In this document: positions 1 through 11,000 of the stretch, piece after piece
Position numbering within the stretch: position 1 is the first letter of the stretch
How the letters are laid out: each line of letters begins with the position of its first letter
NCBI RefSeq assembly: GCF_042945595.1
Contig: NZ_CP168493.1
Span: 248,001-312,000 of the forward strand
DNA from: Psychrobacillus sp042945595
GTDB lineage: Bacteria > Bacillota > Bacilli > Bacillales_A > Planococcaceae
DNA length: 64,000 bases
Direction: 5' to 3'
Notes under the pieces: model-generated
Seen by the model: only the letters and a program-made list of their open reading frames with translations
Databases searched by the model: none
What the model was told of the DNA's origin: nothing
Program-made: the position numbers and the translations under genes

Positions 1-2
1 AT

Positions 3-1994
3 ACGAAGTTAGAACTACGTGAAGTATTACAGCGTGTAACAATAGCGATATCCGAAGAAATTGTTCAATGCAGTTCTGTCGGTATTTTTTTGCCACAGAA
101 AAATGGAACATTCACGGGATTTGCAGGAAAGCCTGAGGTTATAAATGGCGAAAGGCTCGATTCCCAAGTAATTGATCCTGAAATAGACTTACTAGCTAAA
201 GAAGTGATTGAAACCCAAAAAACCATTTACATCCCTGATACATCAAAAGATAATCGACCGGATTCGGGGCCAGTCAAAGCCTTTAAAATTAAATCCTTAT
301 TAGCTCTACCTATCTCATTTGAACAAGAGTTATTTGGTTTAGTTTTCTTATTTGAATATGGAACTCCTATGAACTTAACGGATTCAGAAATTCAAAGTGT
401 TGAAGCTTATGTGAATATGGCTGCAGTCGCAATTCGAAATGCGAATAATTTAACACAAAAGGAAAACCTTATAGCTGAAAAGCAGTTGTTACTTAGTGTT
501 ACAAGAGACTTATCAATGTGTTCCTCGATACAAGAAAGTCTTGATAAATGTTTTATCTATTTAGGAAAAATGTTAGATAGCCAAAATATTGCTGCCCATC
601 TTCTAGATCCATTTGATAAAACAACCATTAGATTAACGAGGTTAAGTAAAGACTGTGATTGGACAGAAGCAGATTGGATGGAGACCCTAAATAACATAAG
701 AATGGATCAAAGCTATGAAGAAATGATCCAAATAGTCATTAAAACAAAAAATATAATTCACCGTCCAAGTATAGATGTTAATGGTCTACTTATAATTCCA
801 TTGGTATCAATGGGAGAAGTATTAGGGGTAATAGTCGTCGTCCATTTAGAGGGGAATGCTAACAATTACGATGAGTCCCAAATTCAACTGGCACAATCTA
901 TCGTTGATGCCACAGCCCCTACGTTTTCCAACTTGTTATATATGGACCAACTCGAAAGCATGGTAGTAGAGCGGACAAGGGAACTAGCTGCTGCTAATGA
1001 AAAAGTGACAAATGTAATTGAAGGTATAACGGATGGATTCTTTGCTTTAAATAAAGAATGGGAATTTACTTATATAAATAAACATCAATATTTACCGCTT
1101 GGGAAAACAGCAAAAGACGTATTAGGTAAGAATATATGGGGAATATTCCCGGAAAATGTCGGCACGGTAATTTATAAAGAGCTTCATCGTGCGATGTCAG
1201 AGCGAATTACAGTACATTTTGAAATGCTTTCATCCTATGACGGTTATTGGCACGAAGTAGTAGCATACCCTTATGACGAAGGTATCTGTTGTCTTTTTAA
1301 AAACATAAATGAAAAAAGGAAATATGAGAAGGAATTGAGAAGGTTATCCAACTTAGATTTAATTGGGCAAATGGCGGCAGGAATTAGCCATGAGATTAGA
1401 AATCCAATGACTACGGTAAGAGGATTCTTGCAATTATTAAGAAAAGAGGTCACATTTGAAAAACATACAGATTATTTCAATCTAATGATTGAAGAACTGG
1501 ACCGTGCCAATTCAATTATTACGGAATTTCTCTCAGTTGGTAATACAAGGACATCCGAATTACAGATGTTAGATTTAAATTCCATTATTCATGATATTAC
1601 ACCTTTAATAGAGATTGATGCGTTCAATCAAAATAAAAGTATTCGATTCGATACGCAAGACATTCCAGAATTGCTTTTAAATCGTAATGAGATACGACAA
1701 TTAATCATAAACCTATACCGTAATGGCTTAGAAGCGATGATTGAAGGGAAATTACTAACTATTAGCACCTACAAGGAAGGTGGAAATTGTGTCGTTCTTG
1801 CAGTGCGGGATCAAGGAGAAGGAATCAATCTCGAAATATTAGAGAAACTCGGTACGCCATTTTACACCACCAAAGATAATGGGACAGGCTTGGGGTTAGG
1901 CATATGCTATGCCATTGCTGCCCGTCATAATGCGGAAATCGATATTCAAACTGGAATGGAAGGTACTACTTTTTTGGTTAAGTTTAAAATTTAA
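3..1994 (+). CDS. Sensor histidine kinase with GAF and PAS domains (5' partial)
   Basis: The frame is open from the first bases of the window, so the true start lies upstream; 663 residues are visible and the TTG near position 90 is probably internal. The order is the end of a GAF domain, a second GAF-like domain (about residues 156-300), a PAS domain (about 334-430), a HisKA helix with the phospho-acceptor in GISHEIRNPM (His near 463), and a C-terminal HATPase_c with N box (NLYRNGLEAM), DQGEG and GTGLGLG. No membrane segment is visible, so it resembles the soluble, KinE-like sporulation or stress kinases of Bacillales that feed phosphorelays. No response regulator follows, so it is probably an orphan kinase. 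The kinase assignment is firm; ligand and target are unknown. Confidence 0.9.
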   Translation, partial: TKLELREVLQRVTIAISEEIVQCSSVGIFLPQKNGTFTGFAGKPEVINGERLDSQVIDPEIDLLAKEVIETQKTIYIPDTSKDNRPDSGPVKAFKIKSLLALPISFEQELFGLVFLFEYGTPMNLTDSEIQSVEAYVNMAAVAIRNANNLTQKENLIAEKQLLLSVTRDLSMCSSIQESLDKCFIYLGKMLDSQNIAAHLLDPFDKTTIRLTRLSKDCDWTEADWMETLNNIRMDQSYEEMIQIVIKTKNIIHRPSIDVNGLLIIPLVSMGEVLGVIVVVHLEGNANNYDESQIQLAQSIVDATAPTFSNLLYMDQLESMVVERTRELAAANEKVTNVIEGITDGFFALNKEWEFTYINKHQYLPLGKTAKDVLGKNIWGIFPENVGTVIYKELHRAMSERITVHFEMLSSYDGYWHEVVAYPYDEGICCLFKNINEKRKYEKELRRLSNLDLIGQMAAGISHEIRNPMTTVRGFLQLLRKEVTFEKHTDYFNLMIEELDRANSIITEFLSVGNTRTSELQMLDLNSIIHDITPLIEIDAFNQNKSIRFDTQDIPELLLNRNEIRQLIINLYRNGLEAMIEGKLLTISTYKEGGNCVVLAVRDQGEGINLEILEKLGTPFYTTKDNGTGLGLGICYAIAARHNAEIDIQTGMEGTTFLVKFKI

Positions 1995-2047
1995 AAGATT
2001 TTATACCCACTTTTTTGCAATAAAAATTTGGCAACTTCTACCTTGCA

Positions 2048-2106
2048 AATTTATTTGTTATTGGTGGTTCACTTGGTTTACTTGATGAAAGCTATCGTAT
2101 AGGAAT
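2048..2106 (+). pseudogene. Possible short rlmH remnant
   Basis: In one frame this stretch reads FVIGGSLGLLDES, close to the SAM-binding loop of the 23S rRNA methyltransferase RlmH (FVIGGSLG), then stops after a few unrelated residues. There is no start or flanking homology, so it can only be a relic. The match is about 12 residues, so chance resemblance is possible. Confidence 0.3.
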
Positions 2107-2201
2107 TTGACATTGCTACACTAACTAATGAAGATAATATTAGTGGAACAGATCTATAGAAGTTTTAGGATTAAGTTTATAAGAATAGAAAGGATGTACA
2201 T

Positions 2202-5200
2202 ATGAAAATCAATCAATTAATTGCAAACAATATTAACAAATTAGATGCAGCACTACCGGTAGATAAGTCGTTAGGAATTGCTGGTTTATCTGGATCTGGT
2301 AAAACAACGTTTTGTCAAACTATTGGTGAAGAATCCAAGAAGCGTCTCGTTTCTTTATTGCCAAAGGCTGAATATCAGTATTTATTCCCTAACATTATGG
2401 AAACCAATTTCAGTGCAATCAAGATGGAAGAAATGCCTTTAGTACTTTTTCTCGGAAAATCATCCATTTCATCGAATCCACGTTCAACGATTGGCACCCA
2501 TACAGGCGTCTTTAAAGAGATTCGCGTACGACTTGCGGAAGAATTTAATCTTTCTCCAGAAGTTTTTTCATTTAATAATGAATTAGGTTGGTGTCCTGCA
2601 TGTAAAGGACGCGGTACTACAAAAAATATTGAATGTAAAAAGTGTGAGGGCAAGCGCTATAATCCAGAAGTCGAACAATATAAGATAGAATTATTGAATC
2701 ATTCACATAGTATTTCCGATATTAACAACTTAAGTATTGAAACGATTCTTTCCCTTAGAGAAGAATTACATATTAGTGAAGCAAAACAGCATATTCTTCA
2801 AAATATACTCAATATGAATATTGGTTACCTAACATTAAATCGTATTATGGGTACCTTATCAGGTGGAGAAATAACAAGACTTTACTTGGCTGAATTTATG
2901 GCAACAAGTGAAAATACCGTTATTATAATTGATGAAATTTCTGTTGGTCTCGATCACGAAACACTTTTGAAAATTTTAGAAGAGATTAAACAATTGGGGT
3001 ATAAGAATCAGATTTGGCTCATTGATCATTCTGACACAGTGCTTAACACTTCGGAAGAGCAATTATTCTTTGGACCTGGTAGTGGGAAATACGGTGGTAA
3101 AATTGTGGAAGAATCTCCACGTCCAAAACCAATCACTTGGGAACGAAATGAGGAAATGCCAACAGAATACTATCTATTTCAAGATCTTTACTGTCGTAAT
3201 ATTCAAATGAAAGAAATTCAGATTCCCAAAAATAGAATTGTCACTTTTACGGGAGAATCAGGATGTGGGAAGTCTACACTTGTTAATGAGTGTATTGCCA
3301 AAGATTTTCAGAAGCGATATCCAAAAGATAAACTCGTTATAGTTGGGCAAGATCGAAACCAATCGATTACTAGCCGGTCAACAGTTGCGACGTTTCTGGA
3401 TATTAAAAAGAAACTCACAAAATATAGTGAAGATATTGATGATATTTTTCAGCGTTCGATTGAAGATATTATTGATGAACTACCAAAGGAAGATATCGCT
3501 CATAAACGCTTAAGCTTATTGATCAAACTTGGACTTGGATATTTGACATTGGAAAGAAAAACACAGTCGTTATCGACGGGTGAATTTCAATGTGTCCATT
3601 TAGTTTCTGAGCTATTTGCTAACTCAAGAAACCCACATACGCTGTTTATTTTTGATGAGCCTTCCAAAGGTTTATCACAAAATATTTTAAATCAATTCAT
3701 TGATAGTATCAGGGTCATTCTGCAAGATGAATCTGTCTCCATTATGATGATTGAGCATAATGCGTATATGATCGAAAACTCTGATTTTATCGTTGATTTT
3801 GGTGACAGACAGCTTGCACCTATAGAGCATCTTGATGCTGTCAGTCATGATGATTATTATCGCGGGCAAAGCGGGCCAGGTAAGGTTGTGCCATTGCGAA
3901 TTTCTTCTACACTAAATCAACCAAATGGCATTAACTACTTAACGGAAAATCATATTTCCTATTTTAAAAATGCAGAAAATGTCTATAAAGGTGGTATTTT
4001 AAAAAGCTTATCATCCATGGCCCGTTTGATTTATGGTGAATATGAAACGGACATAATTGCACCCGTTATCGCTATAGACTTGGAGCGTCACTTATATAGT
4101 CAATATAGTTTTCTTTATGAACTTGGCGGCGTGATCAACCATATTGTAGCAGCTCATCCGACCAATAAAGATACGAGAAGCTTTGATTTTTATCATCAAG
4201 ACAATCATTGCCCATGCTGTTCGGGCCGTCGAGTGATTGAAAAATTTGATTTTGAAGTTGTTCTTCAGGATAAAACCGTGCCATTTTGGGATGGTCAATT
4301 ACATGCAGATGTAATGGAAGTTTTAAAGTTTTATCAGTTTTCAAAATTAGAATTCCTCTTTGATGAGATTAAAAATGAGTTAGGTCAGGATATAAGTAAA
4401 AGTTATAATGACATGACAGAAGCAGAAAAGCATACCTTTTTATACGGGTATTGGGAAAATTCATTTTATGATAAAGAAGGCAAGACAAGGAGGACTTGGG
4501 AAGGCTTTAATTTAATCATCGGGCGCTATATATTTGTATCGAAATCAATTATTAAAGAGCATATAAAAGAATCCAAAGAGATGATTACATGTCCAGTTTG
4601 CCAAGGAACCGTATTAAACCACCATAAAAAGCTGAAATTTGGCGACACGGATATTCGTGAGATTATTAACCAACCACTCGATCAAGCGATGAAAACAGTC
4701 GGGAAGTTACAGCAACTAGAGAAATTAAAAGACATTGTCGGCGGAGATATGACTTTAACCGAAGATGTGTCCCTATTGCCAAGAGAAACACAAGTCGCTC
4801 TGAAAATGTTTGAATTGGAGCAGGCAAGCTTTGCCCACTATGAAATGGTTTTACAAAATGTACTGCCATTCTGGAGCAGCATTAGCAACAATATCGATTC
4901 CATCGGTGTTAACAATCGGATTACGATCTGTGATTTTGACAATATCACAGAAACGAGAGAAACGATCATTGATAAGTACTTCACTAATGGAAAATACAAA
5001 AAGCTGACGTATGTCTATGAAGCGTTAGGTTACAAAAAGATAGTCACGCTAATTAATAAGATTAGAAAAAGCCATCCATGTCCATTCTGTAATGGAAAGA
5101 AAGCTATTACAGAGGAAAATCTCCATGATGGCGTATTTAAACTGACGATACCTTGTGTGACGTGTAATGAAACTGGTGTTAATAATGAAGGACTTAAGGA

Positions 5201-5372
5201 AATGGTCGAAGGAATAGACGTAGAAACATGGTTAACTGGCACAGTTAGTGATGTTGTTACTGAAAGCTTAAGTAGTGAGGCTGTTGAGGATATTCCAATT
5301 TTCAATCGTATTCGGGAGTTGAATAAACGAGAAATGATGGCGGTTTACGAATTCCTTGAGCAAAATAATTAA
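2202..5372 (+). CDS. UvrA-like ABC ATPase with atypical C-terminal zinc-finger region
   Basis: 1056 residues, ATG preceded by GAAAGGATG. NBD1 has Walker A GLSGSGKTT (about 28-36), an inserted zinc finger (CPAC near 131 paired with CKKC near 148), the signature LSGGE (about 226) and a Walker B with IIIDEIS. NBD2 has GESGCGKST (about 351), a variant signature LSTGEF (about 454) and LFIFDEPS. Unlike canonical UvrA, where zinc modules sit inside the NBDs, NBD2 is compact and ends near 540. It is followed by about 500 residues with further CxxC modules: CPCC (about 668), CPVC (about 798), CPFC (about 957) and CVTC. There are no uvrB/uvrC neighbours. It is a UvrA paralogue, perhaps for DNA damage or drug tolerance; it should not be called uvrA. 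Confidence 0.8.
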   Translation: MKINQLIANNINKLDAALPVDKSLGIAGLSGSGKTTFCQTIGEESKKRLVSLLPKAEYQYLFPNIMETNFSAIKMEEMPLVLFLGKSSISSNPRSTIGTHTGVFKEIRVRLAEEFNLSPEVFSFNNELGWCPACKGRGTTKNIECKKCEGKRYNPEVEQYKIELLNHSHSISDINNLSIETILSLREELHISEAKQHILQNILNMNIGYLTLNRIMGTLSGGEITRLYLAEFMATSENTVIIIDEISVGLDHETLLKILEEIKQLGYKNQIWLIDHSDTVLNTSEEQLFFGPGSGKYGGKIVEESPRPKPITWERNEEMPTEYYLFQDLYCRNIQMKEIQIPKNRIVTFTGESGCGKSTLVNECIAKDFQKRYPKDKLVIVGQDRNQSITSRSTVATFLDIKKKLTKYSEDIDDIFQRSIEDIIDELPKEDIAHKRLSLLIKLGLGYLTLERKTQSLSTGEFQCVHLVSELFANSRNPHTLFIFDEPSKGLSQNILNQFIDSIRVILQDESVSIMMIEHNAYMIENSDFIVDFGDRQLAPIEHLDAVSHDDYYRGQSGPGKVVPLRISSTLNQPNGINYLTENHISYFKNAENVYKGGILKSLSSMARLIYGEYETDIIAPVIAIDLERHLYSQYSFLYELGGVINHIVAAHPTNKDTRSFDFYHQDNHCPCCSGRRVIEKFDFEVVLQDKTVPFWDGQLHADVMEVLKFYQFSKLEFLFDEIKNELGQDISKSYNDMTEAEKHTFLYGYWENSFYDKEGKTRRTWEGFNLIIGRYIFVSKSIIKEHIKESKEMITCPVCQGTVLNHHKKLKFGDTDIREIINQPLDQAMKTVGKLQQLEKLKDIVGGDMTLTEDVSLLPRETQVALKMFELEQASFAHYEMVLQNVLPFWSSISNNIDSIGVNNRITICDFDNITETRETIIDKYFTNGKYKKLTYVYEALGYKKIVTLINKIRKSHPCPFCNGKKAITEENLHDGVFKLTIPCVTCNETGVNNEGLKEMVEGIDVETWLTGTVSDVVTESLSSEAVEDIPIFNRIRELNKREMMAVYEFLEQNN

Positions 5373-5460
5373 TTTTGTATGATGATTTTGCACGAATTAG
5401 CCGCGAATGGTGCGAAATAATTGGAGATAGACGGATAGTTCATTTAAGGAGAAATAAATG

Positions 5461-5501
5461 AAAGACCGAACAAAGTAGTTTATTTGTTCGGTCTTTTTTT
5501 A
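5461..5501 (+). terminator. Rho-independent terminator
   Basis: A perfect 14-bp stem (AAAGACCGAACAAA with its complement), an 8-nt loop and a run of seven T. It ends the UvrA-like transcript about 90 nt after the stop. The rest of 5373-5742 shows no gene. Confidence 0.85.
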
Positions 5502-5742
5502 TATCATTACAAAAAGTGGTTGATATATCCAAACTAGACGGTGAACAGGGCCATAAATAAAGGAGATTTTTGGAATAGCTGTCTATTAGGTTTTGAGTTT
5601 AGGGTTATAAAGTGAATTAGATTAAATTCAGTATAAATGTTAGAGGTATATTATTCTTAATAACTTATCCAAAAGTCTAATCTATTGGAAATTCCAAACG
5701 TATACTATTGTAAAGTCTAACCCTGACAGGTGGTGAATTGAT

Positions 5743-5991
5743 ATGCCATTTTATCCGCCAAATCCTAGAAGGAGACCATTCTCGCCAGTCTATAGACAAA
5801 GAGGAGGACCTCCAAATCAAATGAGAAGGCCGAATAATTCTTTCCGATACCCTAATCAACAACAATCTCAAGGTTCTAGATTTGAAAGATTACCAGGCCA
5901 TTTTAAAAACATTATGGGCCATGTGGGCACAGTAAAAACTGGAGTTAACATGATAAGGCAAGTTGGATCCATTTTAGGTCTATTTAGATAG
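5743..5991 (+). CDS. Small Pro/Arg-rich basic protein, possibly spore-associated
   Basis: 82 residues with a strong AGGTGG ribosome binding site before ATG. The N-terminal half is rich in Pro, Arg, Asn and Gln (MPFYPPNPRRRPFSP) and the C-terminal 30 residues form a likely amphipathic helix ending ILGLFR. This composition resembles small YqfQ/VrrA- or YppG-like proteins of Bacillus, but no motif is decisive. It is a single-gene unit with its own terminator. The gene looks real; the function is not recognised. Confidence 0.6.
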   Translation: MPFYPPNPRRRPFSPVYRQRGGPPNQMRRPNNSFRYPNQQQSQGSRFERLPGHFKNIMGHVGTVKTGVNMIRQVGSILGLFR

Positions 5992-6054
5992 TTTATCTTG
6001 ACTGAAGGATATCTTATGCACGTCAATTGAATATTAACGGGATTTCTTCCTTAT

Positions 6055-6090
6055 AACCCTGATTGAATTTAATGGCCAATCAGGGTTTTG
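6055..6090 (+). terminator. Rho-independent terminator between convergent genes
   Basis: An 11-bp stem (AACCCTGATTG and complement) followed by TTTT on the plus strand, serving the small basic protein gene. It lies just past the stop of the leftward DUF421 gene. Confidence 0.75.
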
Positions 6091-6672
6091 TTATGTTTTA
6101 GTTAAAGTTATTTTAGTTGTTATTTCAGTGAAAATGTTTTCTTCGGAGTCTGTTGCTTGCTCGGTTTGTGCAGATAGCTTGCCAGTTTGAATTAATTGAA
6201 TAAGATTTTGAATATCTTCTTTCGTTGCAGGTTGCTTTTCTTTTTTCAACGTATAGCCTAATTGTCCATTTACCTCCAGTGTTGCATATTCTACGTCACT
6301 AATGGTCGTTATACCTAGTTGTCGTAAATGTGTTTCTAGTTTATCGACCGTAAGCCTAAGTTTCTTTAAACTTCTTTCATTTATTATCCCGTTTTCAATA
6401 ATTATGATAGCTTTGCCAGAAATTATAGATTCCAATCGATGAAATTTTAATTCAATAAATTCAATAAAGATAAGGGATAGAATTAATAAGGAACTGATTC
6501 CAATAGTCGACAATAACCCTTTACTTTTTACTGGATGAATCAGCAATGTACCGAGCATAATCATGATAATTGTATGAGGGACAGTCATTTGTGAGATGGA
6601 CCTTCTTCCACCAATCTTTAACAAAACCATTCCAACTACAAGAATTATGATTGTCTTCCAAACCAAATCCAT
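6091..6672 (-). CDS. DUF421 (YetF/YkjA-type) membrane protein
   Basis: 193 residues. Three hydrophobic helices fill residues 1-80 (IIILVVGMVLLKIGGRR, HTIIMIMLGTLLIHPV, SSLLILSLIFIEFIEL). A cytosolic part follows with the family motif GKAIIIIENGIINERSLKK and the LETHLRQLGI segment typical of DUF421 proteins such as YetF and YdfS. The C-terminal 50 residues are low-complexity and acidic or Thr-rich. Some relatives are sporulation-induced; the biochemical role is unknown. It is monocistronic and convergent with the preceding gene. Confidence 0.8.
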   Translation of the reverse strand: MDLVWKTIIILVVGMVLLKIGGRRSISQMTVPHTIIMIMLGTLLIHPVKSKGLLSTIGISSLLILSLIFIEFIELKFHRLESIISGKAIIIIENGIINERSLKKLRLTVDKLETHLRQLGITTISDVEYATLEVNGQLGYTLKKEKQPATKEDIQNLIQLIQTGKLSAQTEQATDSEENIFTEITTKITLTKT

Positions 6673-6853
6673 AACTGATCACCTTTTTTGAATAGTATTA
6701 GAAACTTTCTTCATGTTTATACCATTATTGAAAGGTAATCACTGACAAAAGGAAATGGGATTTTTCTATTATATATTGTCCTCCTTCACACTATCATTCC
6801 TACTTGAATAAGATATCTAATTGGAAATACCTTATAGCTGGGAGTAGGATAAT

Positions 6854-7843
6854 GTGAAAAGATGGATTATTGCTTTAGTTATATTGTGTTTAGTAGGACT
6901 GGCCGGTTGTCTAGAGAAAACAGTAAATGAAGAGCTAGAAACAAATGATAATGAAGAGAAACAACCCGTGGAGGAAGTAAAAACACCAGTAACTTATGAC
7001 GAAGAAGCAGAAAAGGAAACAAAGCCTTTAGTTGTCAATATCGTTGATCCAAATACTTTAGAAATAATAAAAACGCTATCACCGAACGATTTAGGATACG
7101 AAACAGATGTCGAAACATATAAAAAGGAACTTGAAAAATTAGCCTATGAGTTGGCAAGGGGTACAGAAACGGAAGCTGGATATGACACGAGAATGGTTCT
7201 TGATAAAATAGATGATAACGGTCGGATCACAAAAGGGAGCCCAAGAATTATTTTAAAAGAAAGTGAATTGGTAGCTAGGATTATTGAGGCATCCATTTCT
7301 GGCAAGGACGTTGAAATTCCTTTGTATGTAACAGAAAGTAACTATAATATTGAAGATATTCTTCGTTTAGAGGAAGTAATAATTGCTTCTTATACAACTT
7401 ATTTTAATCCCTCGGATGTAAACAGAAATAAAAATATCGAGATTTCAGCAAAAGTTATAAATAATGTAATTGTTGGAAGCGGGGATTATTTCTCTTTTAA
7501 TGAGATAACAGGTCCAAGAGACGAAAAAAATGGCTACCAACCAGCACCGGAAATAATTAATAAGAAGATCGTCATGGGTATCGGGGGAGGGGTTTGCCAA
7601 ACATCCTCCACACTTTTTAACGTAGTGGACCAATTATCGGTAACATATGTGGAAAGACATCATCATTCATTAGATATAGGTTACGTACCAAAAGGAAGAG
7701 ATGCAACTGTTTCATATGGGGCATTAGATTTCAGATTTCAAAATACAAGAGAAGCCCCTTTTTTAATAAAAGCAATTTATGGTGAAGGCTTTCTAACCAT
7801 AGAAGTAAGAACTTCGAAGGAATATGAAGGTATTGTGGAGTAA
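6854..7843 (+). CDS. VanW-family lipoprotein (YoaR-like)
   Basis: 329 residues, GTG start with GGGAG 8 nt upstream; the ATG two bases earlier is out of frame. A lipoprotein signal peptide ends in the lipobox LAGC (Cys near 19). An acidic Glu/Asn-rich linker follows, then a mixed region (70-190) and a C-terminal VanW domain (about 195-325) with FSFNEITGPR, GIGGGVCQTSSTLFN and HHHSLDIGYVP. VanW domains accompany cell-wall and vancomycin-resistance loci and often sit with putative peptidoglycan-binding modules, so extracytoplasmic wall association is likely. Enzymatic activity is unproven. Confidence 0.85.
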   Translation: MKRWIIALVILCLVGLAGCLEKTVNEELETNDNEEKQPVEEVKTPVTYDEEAEKETKPLVVNIVDPNTLEIIKTLSPNDLGYETDVETYKKELEKLAYELARGTETEAGYDTRMVLDKIDDNGRITKGSPRIILKESELVARIIEASISGKDVEIPLYVTESNYNIEDILRLEEVIIASYTTYFNPSDVNRNKNIEISAKVINNVIVGSGDYFSFNEITGPRDEKNGYQPAPEIINKKIVMGIGGGVCQTSSTLFNVVDQLSVTYVERHHHSLDIGYVPKGRDATVSYGALDFRFQNTREAPFLIKAIYGEGFLTIEVRTSKEYEGIVE

Positions 7844-7894
7844 ATCTGTGTAGAAACTGCACTTACACACATCACAAATTGATAATAAGAAATA

Positions 7895-7935
7895 TGAAAG
7901 CACGTCATATATAAAATTGATGTGCTTTTCTTATA
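7895..7935 (+). terminator. Rho-independent terminator
   Basis: The stem AAAGCACGTC pairs with GATGTGCTTT (one G-U), followed by T-rich sequence, 55 nt after the VanW stop. Confidence 0.65.
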
Positions 7936-8050
7936 TTAGTGTCCTGCTAATAAGGTTTGTCTAAATGTTGTTGTCCGTCCAAACGTGCTAAAATATAACC
8001 AACTAAACCGATACAGAAGTTACTGAAATGATCGAGAAAGGATTAAAAAA

Positions 8051-11000
8051 ATGAATTTTTCGATGAGCGAAACGAAAATTAAACAATTATGCGGCGTTAC
8101 AGCTTTTAAAAAGGGCAAAGCTTATTATCAGGCGGAAAAAGTTAATCTTCACTCCTATCAGGCAAGTAGTTCAGTAGTTGAAGCTAGTGTGAAAGCGGGA
8201 GATGATTTTAATGTCACCGTGAAAACAGACCCCAATGGGAAAATTGCGGCTACTTGTACTTGCCCGCCAATAGGCTTACATACATACTGTCAACATATTG
8301 CAGCGGTACTGCTAGTTATCCAAGAGAAGCAGCAGGTGGAAGAGCATTTGGTTGCTAGGATGATGGATTTATTTGAAAATGAAAGCATTCCCCCTACTGG
8401 CAAGCAACTGCATTTCGACAACAGACAGACGCTGCATGTGGAATTTACATGCCGTCCAGTCTTTCAAGGTGACGGGGAGTACGCAATCGGGATCCAGATG
8501 AGCGCAGGTTCTCAAGCATTACGGCCCATCTCACATATAGCGAAGTTTCTTCATGCAATAGAAAAAAGAGAACCGCTTGAATATGCTCGAGGTTTGCTAT
8601 ATGCGCCGGAGCTTTACAGTTTTCCAAGAGAAACGGATGAAGTCCTTCAATTTCTAATAAAAAGCCAACGAGTAAAAAGTAAAGTCATCTTACAAGAAGG
8701 CCTATTACTCATTTCCGCTTCTGATTGGGAGCAGCTTCTTCCTTTGTTAACAAAAGCTCCAGCAGTAAGATTTATGCAGGATGGGGAGCTTTATGAGGGA
8801 ATTCGTTTTGGAAAAGAGTTAGCTCTAAGTTTTGCATTGGATGAAGGAAATACAACCAACTACGAGCTGGATGTGAAAGGACTAGAACGAATAACTGTTT
8901 TAAAGGCTTATGGTTATGCACTTTTAGAAGGGAAATTGTTCAAACTTCCCCCAGAGGATTGCAATCGACTGGTTGAATTGAAAGAAATGTTGGATCAATC
9001 CGGAAAGAACCAACTAGTCATCTCAGAAAATCAAATAGAGCACTTTATGGAGAAAGTCGTACCTGGCTTAGGGAAGCTTGGCAATGTGGTAATTGCGGAG
9101 TCCATTTCCAAAAGAGTCGGGGAAACGCCACTTAGAGTCAAGCTTTTCTTGGACCGAGTCAAGCATCGATTGCTGGCAGGTTTGGAGTTCCATTACGGGC
9201 ATCTCATCATCAATCCATGTGAAGAAACCAAGGAGACATTCTTGCACTATCCCGGGATTAGACGTCAGCGTAATAAGGAACTGCAAATGATTCAATTGCT
9301 CGAAGAAAATGCATTTACACAAACAGATGGTGGATTTTTCTTGTACGACGAGGAAGCAGAATATCATTTTTTGTATCATGTTGTTGCAGGAATGGAAAAA
9401 TGGGTGCACATCTATGCCTCGACAGCTGTGAAAATGCGTGTCCAAAAAGCGTATACAGGCCCGAGGATAAAAGTGGAAGTAAAAGAACGTATGGAGTGGT
9501 TGGAGTTCCGTTTCGATTTAAATGGAATCCCTGAAAAAGAAATCCAAAACCTGATGGCTTCACTTGAAGCAAAACAAAAATTTTACCGAATTCCAAATGG
9601 AAATTTGGTCTCGTTGGAAACACCAGAATTTTTAGCGCTGGCCAATTTCATGCAAGATATGGGCCTAACTAACGATAATATAAACGAAGAAATTAGAGTT
9701 CCGTTAATTCGCGGGATGCAATTGATCGACTCTCTAGAACAAGGAGATTTAGTGGAGCCAGGTGAAAACTTTGCGAAGCTAATGAAAAATTTAATCAATC
9801 CCGAGGAGTTGAATGAAACTGTACCTTCAACTCTAACAACCGTTCTTCGTGATTACCAGAAGGTAGGTTTTAAATGGTTCAAGTTGTTAGCGAAATATAA
9901 ATTCGGAGGAATCCTGGCAGATGATATGGGGCTTGGGAAAACACTGCAAAGCATTGCATTCATAGAATCAGTGCTTCCAGATGTGCGAGAGCGAAAATTA
10001 CCAGTATTGATCGTATGTCCCGCATCCCTTCTTTACAACTGGAAGAATGAGTTCGAAAAATTCACTCCACATATAAACGCACAAATCATTGACGGCAACA
10101 AAGCAGAAAGAAGTTCTTTATGGAAAGCATCTTTGGGAGCAGATATACTCATCACTTCATACCCATCACTACGGATGGACACAGATCTCTTCCAAAAACA
10201 TCTTTTTCACACATTGTTCCTGGATGAAGCACAAGCATTTAAAAATCCAATAACGAAGACCGCAAAATCGGTGAAAAAGATCCAAGCAGAATACCGATTT
10301 GCTCTAACAGGAACGCCTATAGAGAATTCGTTGGACGAACTTTGGTCCATATTCCACGTCGTATTTCCCGAATTGTTGCCGGGCAGAAGAGCCTTTAGCG
10401 AATTAAGACGAGAGGACGTAGCGAAACGTGTACGTCCATTTATCTTAAGACGAATGAAAAAAGATGTTCTAAAAGAATTGCCGGACAAAATTGAAATGAT
10501 TCAATTCTCAGAGTTGCAAATACAGCAGAAAAAACTATACGCAGCTTATTTAGCGGAACTAAAACATGATACGTTAAAGCATTTAAAAAAGGAAAGTTTC
10601 CAAAAGAATCGCATAAAAATTTTAGCAGGCCTAACAAGACTCCGACAACTATGCTGCCATCCAGGTCTATTTGTTGAAGGCTACACAGGAAGCTCCGCGA
10701 AGTATGAGCAATTAATGCAAATCCTAGAAGAATGCCGATTGTCAGGAAGAAGAGTGCTCGTCTTTTCACAATTCACCCAAATGCTCGGCATAATAAGAAG
10801 GCAACTTATACGACAGGGCACATCTTACTTTTACTTAGACGGACAAACCCCACCTGCTGATCGTGTCGAATTATGCAATCGCTTCAATAACGGCGAAGGA
10901 GATTTATTTCTTATATCATTAAAAGCGGGAGGCACCGGCTTAAATTTAACTGGAGCAGATACTGTAATCCTCTATGACCTCTGGTGGAATCCAGCAGTCG

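Noticed and set aside
2202..5372. Canonical uvrA
   Set aside because: Zinc modules and NBD2 layout differ and no uvrB neighbour is present.
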